Assembly: GCF_024807225.1 (NCBI RefSeq)
Contig: NZ_JANUCO010000001.1
Coordinates: 806,001-870,000, forward strand
Length of the DNA stretch: 64,000 nucleotides
Reading direction: 5' to 3'
Source of the DNA: Chryseobacterium ginsenosidimutans
GTDB taxonomy: Bacteria > Bacteroidota > Bacteroidia > Flavobacteriales > Weeksellaceae
Of the stretch, positions 1 to 8,928 are shown piece by piece. Position 1 is the stretch's first letter; the number at the start of each line of letters is the position of its first letter. A program made the translations under genes and the position numbers. Under the pieces are notes generated by a model that saw nothing but the letters and a program-made list of their open reading frames with translations, was not told where the DNA came from and searched no databases.

Positions 1-1872
1 GGTATTTTGATTCCGAGTTTCGGGGAAAGACAGGATGTAGGTTTCTTCCTGAACGGATTGGGGTATTATCAGCCGATCGGGGAACATTTTGATTTAAAGA
101 TTCTTACCGATATTTATACCAAAGGAAGTTTTAATTTCAGACCTGAAATGAACTATATAAAGAAATACCGCTACTCCGGGAATTTCTCTGCAGATATAGG
201 AACTGCGGTTCGTGGGATCAAAGGGTTGGATGATTACGGAAAAACAAGTACCTACAGAATTGCGTGGAGACATACGCAGGATACAAAGGCAAATCCTTTC
301 CTTAATTTCTCTGCTTCAGTAGATGTGGTAAGTACAAAATTCTATAATAATACCCTGAATAACAATTATATTTTAAATCAAAACGTATTAAATACCCAGC
401 AAAACTCAACGGTAACGATTACGAAAAGATTTTTGAAACTGCCTGCAACGATTACGGGAACGGCTTCTTATTCTCAGAATTTTGCAACGGGATTATCCGA
501 TCTTCGTTTGCCGCAGATGAATGTTGCGATCAATCAGTTTTATTTATTTAAATCAAAAACTGGTGTTAGAAGCGGATTGTTGGAAAATCTTACGGTAAAT
601 ACAGGGCTTAATTTAACAAACTTTGTGCAAACCGACGAAGGTGAACTTTTCAAAAAGGCAATGTGGGATAAACTACAAACCGGTTTGAAAAATAATATTG
701 CTTTAGGTACCAATACAACGGTTGCGAAATATTTTACGTTCAGTTTAGGAGCTAATATTGATAATGCTTTAACGACAAAAACGGTAGACAAATTTTACGA
801 TCCTATTCAGAATAAAGTTGTTACGCAAACCGACAAAGGGATTTCTGGATATTCTACATTTTCAAGTACAGCAAGTATTCAGACGACATTATATGGTATG
901 CTGAACTTTAAAAAAGGTTCTGCGGTTGAAGCAATCCGACATATGATGACACCAAGTATCGGTTTTACGTATTCACCTGATTTTGGTGGTTCCGGTTTTG
1001 GGTATTACAAAAATTATTATGATGCAAACGGTGCTTTAACGCCTTATTCAATTTTTGAAGGAGGTATCATCGGAAGCCCTTCAAGTGGAATGGTAGGTGC
1101 TTTAGGTTTCAATATCGGAAACAATATTGAAATGAAAGTAAAGTCTAAAAGCGATTCTACAGGTGTGAAAAAGGTAAAACTTTTTGAATCTTTAAATCTT
1201 TCCGGAAGTTACAACTTTGCTGCAAAAGATCATCCTTGGTCAATCGTGACGATCAATGGACAGTCTTCTTTCTTCAATAATAAATTAAGCGTAAACACAA
1301 GTGTTTCTTTAGATCCGTATAAAATTATCTATCTTCCGGGACAGGAAACGGGAATCAGAACGGAAGAATTCGGGCATTTCAGTGTTCAGGGATTCAATGT
1401 TCAGATGTCTTATCCTTTAAGCAGCGAAATATTTGGCGAAAAAACAGATTATGCTAAAAAATACAAATCGAAAGGAGAGGTAAGGAATGAAAATTATTAT
1501 TTTGATGATGATAATTACGCTCATTTCGATCAGGCCTGGACGTTGAATGTGAATGCCAATTATGCCTACACAAGAAGTACAGCTTCAAGAACGCCGACAA
1601 AACTGGCTTCAGTTGGGTTGGATGGAAGTCTTAAATTAACACCTTACTGGAATATCAACGGAAGTACGCATTACGACATGGTGACGAGAGAATTGGCGTA
1701 TACAAGAATCGGTTTTGCGAGAGATCAGCGAAGTTTTACGATCAATTTCAACTGGGTTCCGTTTGGTCAGTATAAAGTGTATGACTTCTTTATCGGTATC
1801 AAAGCCAATATCTTAAGTGATGCCATTAAGTATAAAGACAGAAGTTTCACACAACCCAATGCGCCTTTCTAA
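1..1872 (+). CDS. LptD-like outer-membrane LPS assembly protein, C-terminal part
   Basis: The reading frame is open from the first base, so the N-terminus lies outside the window; about 623 residues are visible. They are rich in alternating polar/aromatic strands typical of a large outer-membrane beta-barrel. The end of the protein, with a WVPFGQY-type segment followed by a final strand, resembles the C-terminal region of the Bacteroidetes LptD family, which inserts lipopolysaccharide into the outer leaflet. In flavobacteria such a gene commonly sits next to ridA, as here. The assignment rests on recalled family resemblance and on the neighbour; the catalytically relevant N-terminal OstA-like domain is not in view. 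Confidence 0.75.
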   Translation, partial: GILIPSFGERQDVGFFLNGLGYYQPIGEHFDLKILTDIYTKGSFNFRPEMNYIKKYRYSGNFSADIGTAVRGIKGLDDYGKTSTYRIAWRHTQDTKANPFLNFSASVDVVSTKFYNNTLNNNYILNQNVLNTQQNSTVTITKRFLKLPATITGTASYSQNFATGLSDLRLPQMNVAINQFYLFKSKTGVRSGLLENLTVNTGLNLTNFVQTDEGELFKKAMWDKLQTGLKNNIALGTNTTVAKYFTFSLGANIDNALTTKTVDKFYDPIQNKVVTQTDKGISGYSTFSSTASIQTTLYGMLNFKKGSAVEAIRHMMTPSIGFTYSPDFGGSGFGYYKNYYDANGALTPYSIFEGGIIGSPSSGMVGALGFNIGNNIEMKVKSKSDSTGVKKVKLFESLNLSGSYNFAAKDHPWSIVTINGQSSFFNNKLSVNTSVSLDPYKIIYLPGQETGIRTEEFGHFSVQGFNVQMSYPLSSEIFGEKTDYAKKYKSKGEVRNENYYFDDDNYAHFDQAWTLNVNANYAYTRSTASRTPTKLASVGLDGSLKLTPYWNINGSTHYDMVTRELAYTRIGFARDQRSFTINFNWVPFGQYKVYDFFIGIKANILSDAIKYKDRSFTQPNAPF

Positions 1873-1886
1873 TATCGGATTGATAT

Positions 1887-1921
1887 TTGATTATAGAAAT
1901 AGAATATAAATTTTATATTTG
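1887..1921 (+). promoter_or_regulatory. Promoter of ridA
   Basis: A TATATTTG element (1914-1921) matches the Bacteroidetes -7 consensus TAnnTTTG. A TTG lies 24 bases upstream, slightly beyond the preferred spacing. It lies 19 bases before the ridA start codon. Confidence 0.6.
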
Positions 1922-1939
1922 CACCCAAAATAAATTCTA

Positions 1940-2320
1940 ATGAAAAAAATAATCAACACTGTTAATGCTCCTGCAGCTATCGGACCTTATTCACAAGCCA
2001 ACATGGCAAATGGTGTATTGTACATCTCCGGTCAGATCCCTGTAGATCCTGCAACGGGTAAATTGGTGGAAGGAATTGAAAAAGAAACGCATCAGGTAAT
2101 GAAAAACCTAGAAGCGATCCTTACAGAAGCAGGAATGACTTTTAAAAATGTTGTGAAAGCTACGATCTTCCTTAAAAGTATGGATGATTTTGCTGTAATG
2201 AATGATATTTATGCTTCTTATTTGGATGCAGAAAGCTTTCCGGCTCGTGAAACGGTACAGGTTTCTTGCCTGCCGAAAAATGTTGATATCGAAATCTCTA
2301 TGATCGCACATCAGGATTAA
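1940..2320 (+). CDS. ridA: RidA family reactive enamine/imine deaminase
   Basis: A 126-residue protein of the usual RidA length. This family hydrolyses reactive enamine/imine intermediates released by PLP enzymes such as threonine dehydratase, and so protects PLP enzymes from damage. The family signature near the C-terminus is visible, with the arginine of a PAR-E-V segment that binds the substrate carboxylate. An N-terminal AIGPYSQ segment is also typical. The protein is cytosolic. It has its own -7 promoter element and its stop codon overlaps the start of the next gene (TAATG), so the two are probably co-translated. Confidence 0.93.
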   Translation: MKKIINTVNAPAAIGPYSQANMANGVLYISGQIPVDPATGKLVEGIEKETHQVMKNLEAILTEAGMTFKNVVKATIFLKSMDDFAVMNDIYASYLDAESFPARETVQVSCLPKNVDIEISMIAHQD

Positions 2321-2772
2321 TGAACTTTATAAGAAATACACTTGCGGCTATTATAGGTCTCGGAATTGCCGGCCTTATCATTACTCTTGGTATAAGAGTA
2401 TTTCCGCAATGGGTTACTTTCGACGCTTTTGCTCCGTTTGAGCATTGGCAAAGGTTTCTTCAAAGCATGCAGCATAACGATGCCTTTTTTGGCTTCCTGT
2501 TGTTTATTTCCGGATTAGGAACTACTGTGGGAGGTGTGGTAACGGCTATTATCGTTAAATATGCTAAAGTGGCTTATGCTATTCTTATCGGCTTCATCAT
2601 GTTGTTTATAGCCATGTTGGACGTTATTGTTTTTCCTTATCATCCAACGTTTTATAAAATCTCTATTTTCCTTACTTTCTTCCCTTTTGCGTGGATGGGA
2701 GGTAAGATTGTAGAAGTCATTTATGAACGGAAAAAGAAAAGAAGAATCGCTGAAAAAATGAATAAATCATAA
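2320..2772 (+). CDS. Small four-helix membrane protein of unknown function
   Basis: A 150-residue protein with about four hydrophobic helices (roughly residues 5-27, 58-80, 85-107 and 112-132) and a basic C-terminal tail (KKKRR). No catalytic motif was recognised. The start codon shares one base with the ridA stop, suggesting translational coupling, and a strong hairpin terminator follows the stop. It is likely an inner-membrane protein in a two-gene unit with ridA. No function can be assigned from sequence alone. Confidence 0.75.
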   Translation: MNFIRNTLAAIIGLGIAGLIITLGIRVFPQWVTFDAFAPFEHWQRFLQSMQHNDAFFGFLLFISGLGTTVGGVVTAIIVKYAKVAYAILIGFIMLFIAMLDVIVFPYHPTFYKISIFLTFFPFAWMGGKIVEVIYERKKKRRIAEKMNKS

Positions 2773-2773
2773 A

Positions 2774-2804
2774 TAAAAAACGCTGCAATTTGCAGCGTTT
2801 TTCG
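2774..2804. terminator. Bidirectional intrinsic terminator
   Basis: A 7-bp perfect stem CGCTGCA/TGCAGCG (2781-2787 and 2791-2797) has a 3-nt loop and is flanked by an A-run on the left and a T-run on the right. It can stop the ridA unit and, read on the other strand, the convergent htrA gene. Confidence 0.85.
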
Positions 2805-2835
2805 TTACTATGAAAAGTGAAGTTTAGTTCTTCAA

Positions 2836-4369
2836 TTAAGGCATTTTAAAACCTCTTTGATAACCTCTTCCATAGTCGTCCAGATATTTTATTTGTACTG
2901 TTCCGGAGAATTTATTCAGTAAGTTTTCCACATCTTTTTGAGAATTTACAGGTTTACCATTGATTTCAGTAATAATATAGCCATCTACAATACCTGCTTT
3001 AGCCATTTCGCTTCCTTCCATAACATTTTTGGCTACAGCTCCGCTATTGACTCCATAATACGCTTTCGTTTTATCATCTATACTTTGGAATTCTGCCCCG
3101 ATTTTTTCAGTTACACTAAGGTCTGCCTTTGTTCTTGTAGCAGTTCCGCCTTTTTGATCTCTTAAAGTAACAGTAGTTGTAGCATCTTTACCGTTTCTAG
3201 AATAAGTAACCTGAACTTTATCTCCAGGACGTTTGCTTCCTACAGCCATAGAAAGATCTGCAAAATCTGTAATTGCTATATTATCAATTTTAGTGATAAC
3301 ATCTCCCAGTTTCAGACCTGCATCTTCAGCACCGCTGCTTTCTCCAAATCCTGTTACATATATTCCGGAACCAGCTTTAATATTTGTATTCTTTTGCTTG
3401 TTGTAAGCTGCAACCAACTGGTCATCTGATAAATCTAATGAAGTTACCCCCAAGAAACCTCTCTGTACAATACCGAAATTCTTGATGTCCTCAACAATTT
3501 TTCTTGCCAGATTCGCAGGAACAGCAAATCCGTAACCTTGATAATAACCTGTTGTTGATTGAATGGCAGAGTTGATACCAATAAGATCTCCGTTGGTATT
3601 TACCAAAGCTCCTCCTGAGTTTCCAGGATTAATCGCTGCATCGGTCTGAATAAAGCTTTCAATCGGGTTGGTTGCTTTTCCTTGTCCACCCAAAATTCCG
3701 ATTCCTCTTCCTTTTGCGGAAACAATTCCTGCTGTTACGGTAGAATTTAATCCAAGCGGATTTCCTACGGCAAGAACCCATTGTCCGACTTCAATATTAT
3801 CAGAATTGGCAAAATTTAAATAAGGCAATCCTTTTTCTTCAATTTTTAATAATGAAATATCCGTATTCGGGTCAGTTCCTATTAGGGTTGCGATATAAGA
3901 TTTTTTATTGCTTAAAACAACTTCAAGTTTATTTGCTCCTGCCACAACGTGGTTATTTGAAATAATATAACCATCCGGCGAAATAATAACACCCGATCCC
4001 ATTCCTGAAGGCATATTATCCGGCACTTGCTGCTGTTGCTGTCTTTGTCTTTGCTGCCCTTTTCCTCCAAACGGATCTCCAAAGAAGAAATCAAACATAT
4101 CCTGTTCCGAAGCTCTGCTCGTCGTTCGCGATTGGTAATTTTTAATCGTTACTACAGCCGGAAACTGTCGTTTTAGCTGCTTTTACAAAATCATCGCCCA
4201 CTGCTGCAGAATTCATTCCTGCAAAAGAAACATTTGAAGCTTTCGTAAAGTATGATTGATCTCCGTTGTTGGATTCATGATTGAAATATTGTAATGCTCC
4301 AACGGTAGTAGCTCCGGACATAATGCCTACTACTGCAAATGGTAATAGTTTTTTTAAAGTACTCTTCAT
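2836..4369 (-). CDS. HtrA/DegP-type periplasmic serine protease, interrupted by a +1 frameshift
   Basis: After removal of one extra base the gene encodes about 510 residues. It has an N-terminal signal/anchor helix, a trypsin-like domain with the catalytic triad His~140 (NNHVV), Asp~170 (NTDISL) and Ser~251 (GNSGGA), then two PDZ domains ending near the C-terminus. This is the Do-family architecture that degrades or chaperones misfolded envelope proteins. The natural reading is KTTVPAVVTIKNYQ, but the sequence has an extra A in GGAAAC at 4161-4165 (plus strand), which diverts the frame to a stop after about 75 codons. A Gln/Arg-rich linker precedes the protease domain. The rest of the gene is intact, which suggests either a recent mutation or a sequence error. 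Confidence 0.88.
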
Positions 4370-4633
4370 TGTATCTTTCTTTGTTATTTATTATGTTGTA
4401 TTTTTTTTCGTTTTATTGAAAACAAATTTAATGCTAAATAGGTAGGCAATTGGTATGGATTGTTTCATTTTTAACTAAATTTTAACAACAATAGGAATAA
4501 TTTATGTATTAAGCCATAATTGTTAAAGTCTCAATTAACAAACCTTAAAAATTTATTAAAGACAATATGACATATAGATGGTTGAATTGTCATGAAAGTT
4601 AAATGTAGTAAATTAATTTTATCTGAAGTAGCC

Positions 4634-4667
4634 ATCCTTGTCAAAGTTCAAAAACCTTGACAAGGAT
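4634..4667. repeat. 11-bp inverted repeat with 12-nt loop
   Basis: The two arms (4634-4644, 4657-4667) are perfectly complementary and sit in the middle of the htrA/trhO divergent gap. The lack of a T-run argues against a simple terminator. It may be an intergenic repeat element or an operator. Confidence 0.6.
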
Positions 4668-4760
4668 TAGAATTAAATTAAAAGGTGAATCACCAATTAT
4701 CAATCCAATTCACTTATTTACCGTGATTTTATTCATAAAAACCCATATTTGAAAAATTCT

Positions 4761-4768
4761 TATCTTTG
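4761..4768 (+). promoter_or_regulatory. -7 promoter element of trhO
   Basis: TATCTTTG matches TAnnTTTG and lies 34 bases before the trhO start. No well-spaced -33 TTTG was found. Confidence 0.5.
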
Positions 4769-4802
4769 CAAAAATATTTTTCTCACTTAAAACGTTTATA
4801 GC

Positions 4803-6164
4803 ATGCAACTGTATAACACCTTAAGCGCAGAAGAAAGAGCTCAACTTATTGATGAAGCTGGTAAGGAACGCCTTACATTGTCTTTCTATGCGTATGCCAA
4901 AATTCAAGATCCCAAAAAATTTCGCGACGAATTATTTATAACCTGGAATGCACTCGATGCGCTCGGTCGTATCTATGTTGCCCATGAAGGAATTAATGCT
5001 CAGATGAGTATTCCTGCGGATCAGTTTGAAGCATTTCGCGACACGTTAGAAGTTTACGATTTCATGAAAGGTATTCGTTTAAATGTAGCGGTAGAGCAAG
5101 ACGATCATTCTTTTTTAAAGTTAACAATAAAAGTACGACATAAAATTGTTGCCGATGGTTTGAATGACGAAACTTTTGATGTTACCAACAAAGGAATTCA
5201 TTTAAAAGCGCAGGAATTTAATAACTTACTGGAAGATCCGAATACAATTGTAGTGGATTTCAGAAATCATTACGAAAGTGAAGTCGGTCATTTTGAAGGG
5301 GCAATTACTCCGGATGTAGAAAATTTCAGAGAAAGTTTACCGATTATCAACGAACAGTTACAGGATTTTAAAGAAGATAAAAATCTGTTAATGTATTGTA
5401 CAGGCGGAATTCGTTGTGAAAAAGCGAGTGCTTACTTTAAACATCAAGGTTTTAAAAACGTTTTTCAATTGGAAGGCGGAATTATTGAATATACACGCCA
5501 AATTAAGGAAGAAAATATCGAAAGCAAATTCATTGGGAAGAACTTTGTATTTGATCATCGATTGGGCGAAAGAATTACAGATGATATTATTGCGCAATGC
5601 CACCAATGCGGAAAGCCTTGCGATAACCATACGAATTGTGCCAATGATGCTTGTCATTTATTGTTTATTCAATGTGATGAGTGTAAAGCAACGATGGAAA
5701 ATACTTGTTCTACAGAATGTTTTGATATCATACATTTACCTTGGGAGGAGCAGGTTGCCTTAAGAAAAGGGTTGCAGGTTGGTAATAAAGTGTTCAGAAA
5801 AGGAAAATCTGAAGCATTGAAATTTAAAAATTCCGGAGATCTTTCAACTCAGACTTTAGCGAAAGCTGCAGCTGTTGAAACCAAAGATATTCGTCAGAAA
5901 ATAAAGGTTAAAAAAGTTTTGATCGGAAAGGCAGAACACTATTATACAAAATCGAAAATCGCACAGTTTTTAATTGAAAACAAAGAAATTTCAATAGGAG
6001 ATAAGGTGTTAATTTCTGGTCCTACAACCGGTGAACAGGAAATTACAATTACCGAAATTTTCGCCAATGGAGGACCTTGTGAAACGGCAAAAATAGGAGA
6101 TCAGATTACTTTTGAACTTCCATTTAAAGTTCGTTCATCAGACAAATTATATAAAATTTTTTAA
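4803..6164 (+). CDS. trhO: tRNA U34 hydroxylase TrhO with C-terminal beta-barrel extension
   Basis: A 453-residue homologue of E. coli YceA/TrhO, the oxygen-dependent enzyme that hydroxylates wobble uridine 34 of tRNA as the first step to 5-oxyacetyl or methoxy uridine. The N-terminal acylphosphatase-like domain (about 1-110) is followed by a rhodanese domain with the active-site loop CTGGIRC (around residue 199) and a Cys-rich metal-type segment (CHQC, CANDAC, CDEC, CSTEC; about 262-303). The family is usually about 320-350 residues. The extra 90-100 C-terminal residues contain KAEHYYTK, GDKVLISGPTTGEQE and a final VRSSDKLYKI, which look like the C-terminal barrel of U32-family proteins (relatives of TrhP). 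That last point is inference from residue patterns. Confidence 0.9.
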   Translation: MQLYNTLSAEERAQLIDEAGKERLTLSFYAYAKIQDPKKFRDELFITWNALDALGRIYVAHEGINAQMSIPADQFEAFRDTLEVYDFMKGIRLNVAVEQDDHSFLKLTIKVRHKIVADGLNDETFDVTNKGIHLKAQEFNNLLEDPNTIVVDFRNHYESEVGHFEGAITPDVENFRESLPIINEQLQDFKEDKNLLMYCTGGIRCEKASAYFKHQGFKNVFQLEGGIIEYTRQIKEENIESKFIGKNFVFDHRLGERITDDIIAQCHQCGKPCDNHTNCANDACHLLFIQCDECKATMENTCSTECFDIIHLPWEEQVALRKGLQVGNKVFRKGKSEALKFKNSGDLSTQTLAKAAAVETKDIRQKIKVKKVLIGKAEHYYTKSKIAQFLIENKEISIGDKVLISGPTTGEQEITITEIFANGGPCETAKIGDQITFELPFKVRSSDKLYKIF

Positions 6165-6184
6165 GCTGAAAATACATACATAAT

Positions 6185-6763
6185 ATGTTAAAAGCTGAAT
6201 TGAGAAAAAAATATATGCAAAAAAGAAAAGCCTTGTCAACTGATGAGGCTTTCTTGTTATCTGAAAATATTTTTCAGCATTTTATTGATTATTTTAAACC
6301 TATTTCAGGTCAAAAAGTGCATGTTTTTATTCCTATCGAGAAGTTTAAAGAATTTGATACTCAACTATTCATCACATATTTTTTAAGTCGAAATATCAGA
6401 GTTTTTGTGCCTAAAATTGTTGATACGAAATTGATTTCTGTTGAGATTTTTAAAGAAACAAAATTCGAACTGAATCATTGGGATATTTCGGAGCCTGTTT
6501 CTAATGAAGATTCCGAAGTTTTAGATTTTAATTATGTCATTACACCTTTGTTGTATTGTGATAAAAAAGGAAATAGAGTAGGCTACGGAAAAGGTTTCTA
6601 CGACGGTTTTTTCGAAAATCTTTCTTCTGAGACAAAAAAAATCGGAGTTAATTATTTTAACCCCGATGAAAATATCGATGATGTCTGGGAAAATGATATT
6701 CCGCTGGACTATTTGGTGACGCCGACTGATGTGCTGTCTTTCTTCAATAACGGATTAGAATAA
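6185..6763 (+). CDS. 5-formyltetrahydrofolate cyclo-ligase
   Basis: A 192-residue protein with the ATP/folate-binding signature of the MTHFS family near residues 136-146 (RVGYGKGFYDG) and an N-terminal basic segment RKKYMQKRK typical of the family. The enzyme converts 5-formyl-THF to 5,10-methenyl-THF using ATP, returning a storage folate to one-carbon metabolism. It lies 20 bases after trhO and may be co-transcribed. Its last 55 bases overlap the 3' end of the convergent lipoprotein gene, an unusual tail-to-tail arrangement. Confidence 0.92.
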   Translation: MLKAELRKKYMQKRKALSTDEAFLLSENIFQHFIDYFKPISGQKVHVFIPIEKFKEFDTQLFITYFLSRNIRVFVPKIVDTKLISVEIFKETKFELNHWDISEPVSNEDSEVLDFNYVITPLLYCDKKGNRVGYGKGFYDGFFENLSSETKKIGVNYFNPDENIDDVWENDIPLDYLVTPTDVLSFFNNGLE

Positions 6764-7299
6764 AAATTCAAAAAGAAAAATTTAAACTCTTTTTTAAATT
6801 TCACAGGCGCAGATTGCAAAATATATTGAGCATTTTTCTCAAAAATTCCGAGAGATCTATTCTTATCGTCAAAATATTCTACATTGAATTTTGCGTAATC
6901 CAACGTATCGTTTTTATAAAAATCTTTATACACTTCAAGGCTGTTTACCTTTACACTTTTTACCTTCAAACTATCCAGTTCACGGAATAATTTTTTGAAC
7001 GTTAAAGTATCCGGTTTATGGAAATAGCTTTGCATCTGCGAGTAGATCACCGTGTCTATTTCCGTATCTTTGTTTCCTGAAAGATAAAGCGTGGATAAGT
7101 CTAAGAGTTCCTGCACTTTTTGTTTCGTAATAGAATTTACCGCTTGCATACTGTCCATTTGTACAGCAGGATAGCTCTTTCTGTTGTTGCTGTTTCTTAA
7201 TTTATCTAGGTCGCTTATTGAATCCGTTTTTTTGTTGTTACAAGCTGCAAGAACAAGGGATAGCATTGCAAAAATTAAGAATTTATTGAGGTTTTTCAT
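6709..7299 (-). CDS. Predicted lipoprotein of unknown function
   Basis: About 196 residues from the chosen start. The N-terminus (MKNLNKF, hydrophobic stretch, then LAAC) is a clear lipoprotein signal with the lipobox cysteine near residue 19. An in-frame start 12 bases further upstream would place four extra residues before the signal, so 7299 is preferred. The remainder is a soluble, charged domain with no recognised motif. The start lies inside the end of the upstream gene (17-bp overlap), which implies translational coupling; the two probably act together at the envelope. Confidence 0.75.
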   Translation of the reverse strand: MKNLNKFLIFAMLSLVLAACNNKKTDSISDLDKLRNSNNRKSYPAVQMDSMQAVNSITKQKVQELLDLSTLYLSGNKDTEIDTVIYSQMQSYFHKPDTLTFKKLFRELDSLKVKSVKVNSLEVYKDFYKNDTLDYAKFNVEYFDDKNRSLGIFEKNAQYILQSAPVKFKKEFKFFFLNFYSNPLLKKDSTSVGVTK

Positions 7300-8446
7300 C
7301 AGTCGTTGCAATTTTAAATTTAATGGAGATTATTTTTCCTTTATCTTTTTTCATTTCGATTACACTTAGATTCTTCAATGATGTGGTGGGTGTTGTTACT
7401 AAGGTAATATATTTTTGTTTGTCTAAAGTCTCAATTCCGTACGTCGCATTGTCGTAAACCTGATAAATAACGGCATTGTTGCTGATCAGATTTTCCAGTT
7501 GCTTACGTTTTTGTTTCAAAAGCTCAGGATTTCCGTTAGCATCTTTCACGGAGAAATAGTTGACCGCCATTTTATAATCATCGGGTTTTAGCTCAATGGT
7601 TTCTTCATCAGGCGCATTTTGAAGGCTTCTGCTTACTTCCAGATATTCATAAAAAGGCGAGCTGATCTGCATTTTCAGAATTTTATCTTTGGTAGAGTAG
7701 TAAAAACATTCTCCCGGTTTTATTTTATAGAGAATAGGAGATTCGTTTTCTTTAATCACTTTTATTTCCAGTGTATTGATTACTGAAGCACCTCTGTCGG
7801 CATCCGTAAAACAATATTTATATGTTTTTGAAAATATGACATCTTTAAAACCTAAAAGTCCGGTTGTAATAATCAAAACTGATGTAATGATTGCCCAAGC
7901 GTTCTTTTTGAAGAAATTTTTCTTAGGTTTTACTGCTTCTGAATTAGAAATTTGAGATACTTCTTTATTTTGACTAATTGATTGATTTTCAGTATTTGAT
8001 TTTTGTAAATCAGTATTTTCTGAAGCCTTTATTTCCACTTTTTTAGGCTGAATCTCACTTTTCGGAAGATTAAGCGATGCAGAAACTGTTTTCTCTAATT
8101 CTTGGAGTTCATGATCCTCTATATCTTCATCGTCTGTGAGTAATTCGCCTGCAAAAAGATGCTGTTTTTTAAACTCATACCAAGAGCCGTAACCTGCATA
8201 AATACTCAGTAAATTAAGCATGTCGATTCTTGGTAATTTGGTAACCGGTGAATTTTTGAAGTACGTGTAAAAAGATTTTTCGCTAATGTTTCCTTTAGCC
8301 TTTTTACGAAGATCTTCCTGGAAGTATATGATATCTATACCCTTCCATTTTGATATGTCATCATGGGAAGGGGTGTATTCTTTCAAATATTGAGCCTGTA
8401 CATCCTTTTTTAGCTGCTCAAAATGTAATAGATCTAAATCCGTCAA
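7283..8446 (-). CDS. Single-pass membrane protein of unknown function
   Basis: A 387-residue protein. The N-terminal ~100 residues (predicted cytoplasmic, helical; segment around GSWYEF) are followed by a polar linker, one transmembrane helix at about 184-202 (AWAIITSVLIITTGLLGF), and a C-terminal extracytoplasmic domain of about 185 residues. The layout recalls an anti-sigma-type or one-component signalling protein, but no family was recognised. It is transcribed from a well-formed promoter (TTTG-N20-TACCTTTG) and its stop overlaps the downstream lipoprotein start. Confidence 0.72.
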   Translation of the reverse strand: MTDLDLLHFEQLKKDVQAQYLKEYTPSHDDISKWKGIDIIYFQEDLRKKAKGNISEKSFYTYFKNSPVTKLPRIDMLNLLSIYAGYGSWYEFKKQHLFAGELLTDDEDIEDHELQELEKTVSASLNLPKSEIQPKKVEIKASENTDLQKSNTENQSISQNKEVSQISNSEAVKPKKNFFKKNAWAIITSVLIITTGLLGFKDVIFSKTYKYCFTDADRGASVINTLEIKVIKENESPILYKIKPGECFYYSTKDKILKMQISSPFYEYLEVSRSLQNAPDEETIELKPDDYKMAVNYFSVKDANGNPELLKQKRKQLENLISNNAVIYQVYDNATYGIETLDKQKYITLVTTPTTSLKNLSVIEMKKDKGKIISIKFKIATTDEKPQ

Positions 8447-8505
8447 TTTATTTAAAATGATTAAATTATTGATTATCAGTTATATTTATTTGTAAAACTA
8501 TTTTA

Positions 8506-8537
8506 CAAAGGTATTACAATTATTTTTCATAAACAAA
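8506..8537 (-). promoter_or_regulatory. Promoter of the membrane protein/lipoprotein pair
   Basis: On the minus strand TTTG (8537-8534) is followed after 20 bases by TACCTTTG (8513-8506), a near-ideal Bacteroidetes promoter. Confidence 0.7.
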
Positions 8538-8551
8538 TTTTCTATCTGCTA

Positions 8552-8559
8552 TACCTTTG
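8552..8559 (+). promoter_or_regulatory. -7 element before the small Ala-rich lipoprotein
   Basis: TACCTTTG matches TAnnTTTG on the plus strand and is the same sequence as the divergent -7 box on the minus strand. No clear -33 element was found. The implied 5' leader is about 65 bases. Confidence 0.5.
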
Positions 8560-8629
8560 TCTTGTTCAAATATCAGAACAGAAATAAAATTTTATAAAAC
8601 AATATTAACAAAATTAAATTTAATTTATT

Positions 8630-8902
8630 ATGAAAAAGTCATTATTCGTAGCTGCTATCGCTGCAATCTCTCTAGTTGCTTGTAAAAAAACTGAAGCTAA
8701 CTCTACTGAAGCTTCTGCTGATTCTGCTACAACTGCAATCGATTCTACTGCTACTGCTGCTGATTCTACAGTAACTGCTACTGCTGATTCTGCTACTGCT
8801 GCTATCGATTCTGCTAAAGCTGGAGTTAAAGAAGTTGCTAAAGATGCTAAAGCTGAAGTTAAAGCTGACGCTAAAGCTGCTAAAGAAGAAGTTAAGAAAT
8901 AA
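8630..8902 (+). CDS. Small Ala/Thr/Lys-rich lipoprotein
   Basis: A 90-residue protein starting with a lipoprotein signal (MKKSLFVAAIAAISLVAC, lipobox Cys about 18). The mature part is low-complexity: a stretch of repeated ADSAT/AIDSA-type units (about 28-64) followed by Ala/Lys/Glu repeats (EVKADAKAAKEE-like, about 66-90) likely to form an amphipathic helix. Such helical, lysine-rich small lipoproteins are seen in Bacteroidetes, but no function is known to me. It has its own -7 box and a strong terminator, so it is probably monocistronic and well expressed. Confidence 0.8.
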   Translation: MKKSLFVAAIAAISLVACKKTEANSTEASADSATTAIDSTATAADSTVTATADSATAAIDSAKAGVKEVAKDAKAEVKADAKAAKEEVKK

Positions 8903-8928
8903 TTCTAGCTTACGCTTAAAAATAAAAG

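Larger units (their letters stand above)
4370..4802. other. AT-rich intergenic region with an 11-bp inverted repeat
   Basis: No gene is visible in this 433-bp divergent gap between htrA and trhO. It holds a perfect 11-bp inverted repeat (ATCCTTGTCAA at 4634-4644 and its complement at 4657-4667, loop 12 nt) with no T-run after it. A -7 element for trhO lies near the right end. Confidence 0.7.

Noticed and set aside
3912..4094. Separate small reading frame opposite or inside htrA
   Set aside because: It is an out-of-frame shadow of the protease gene without its own initiation signals or conserved sequence.
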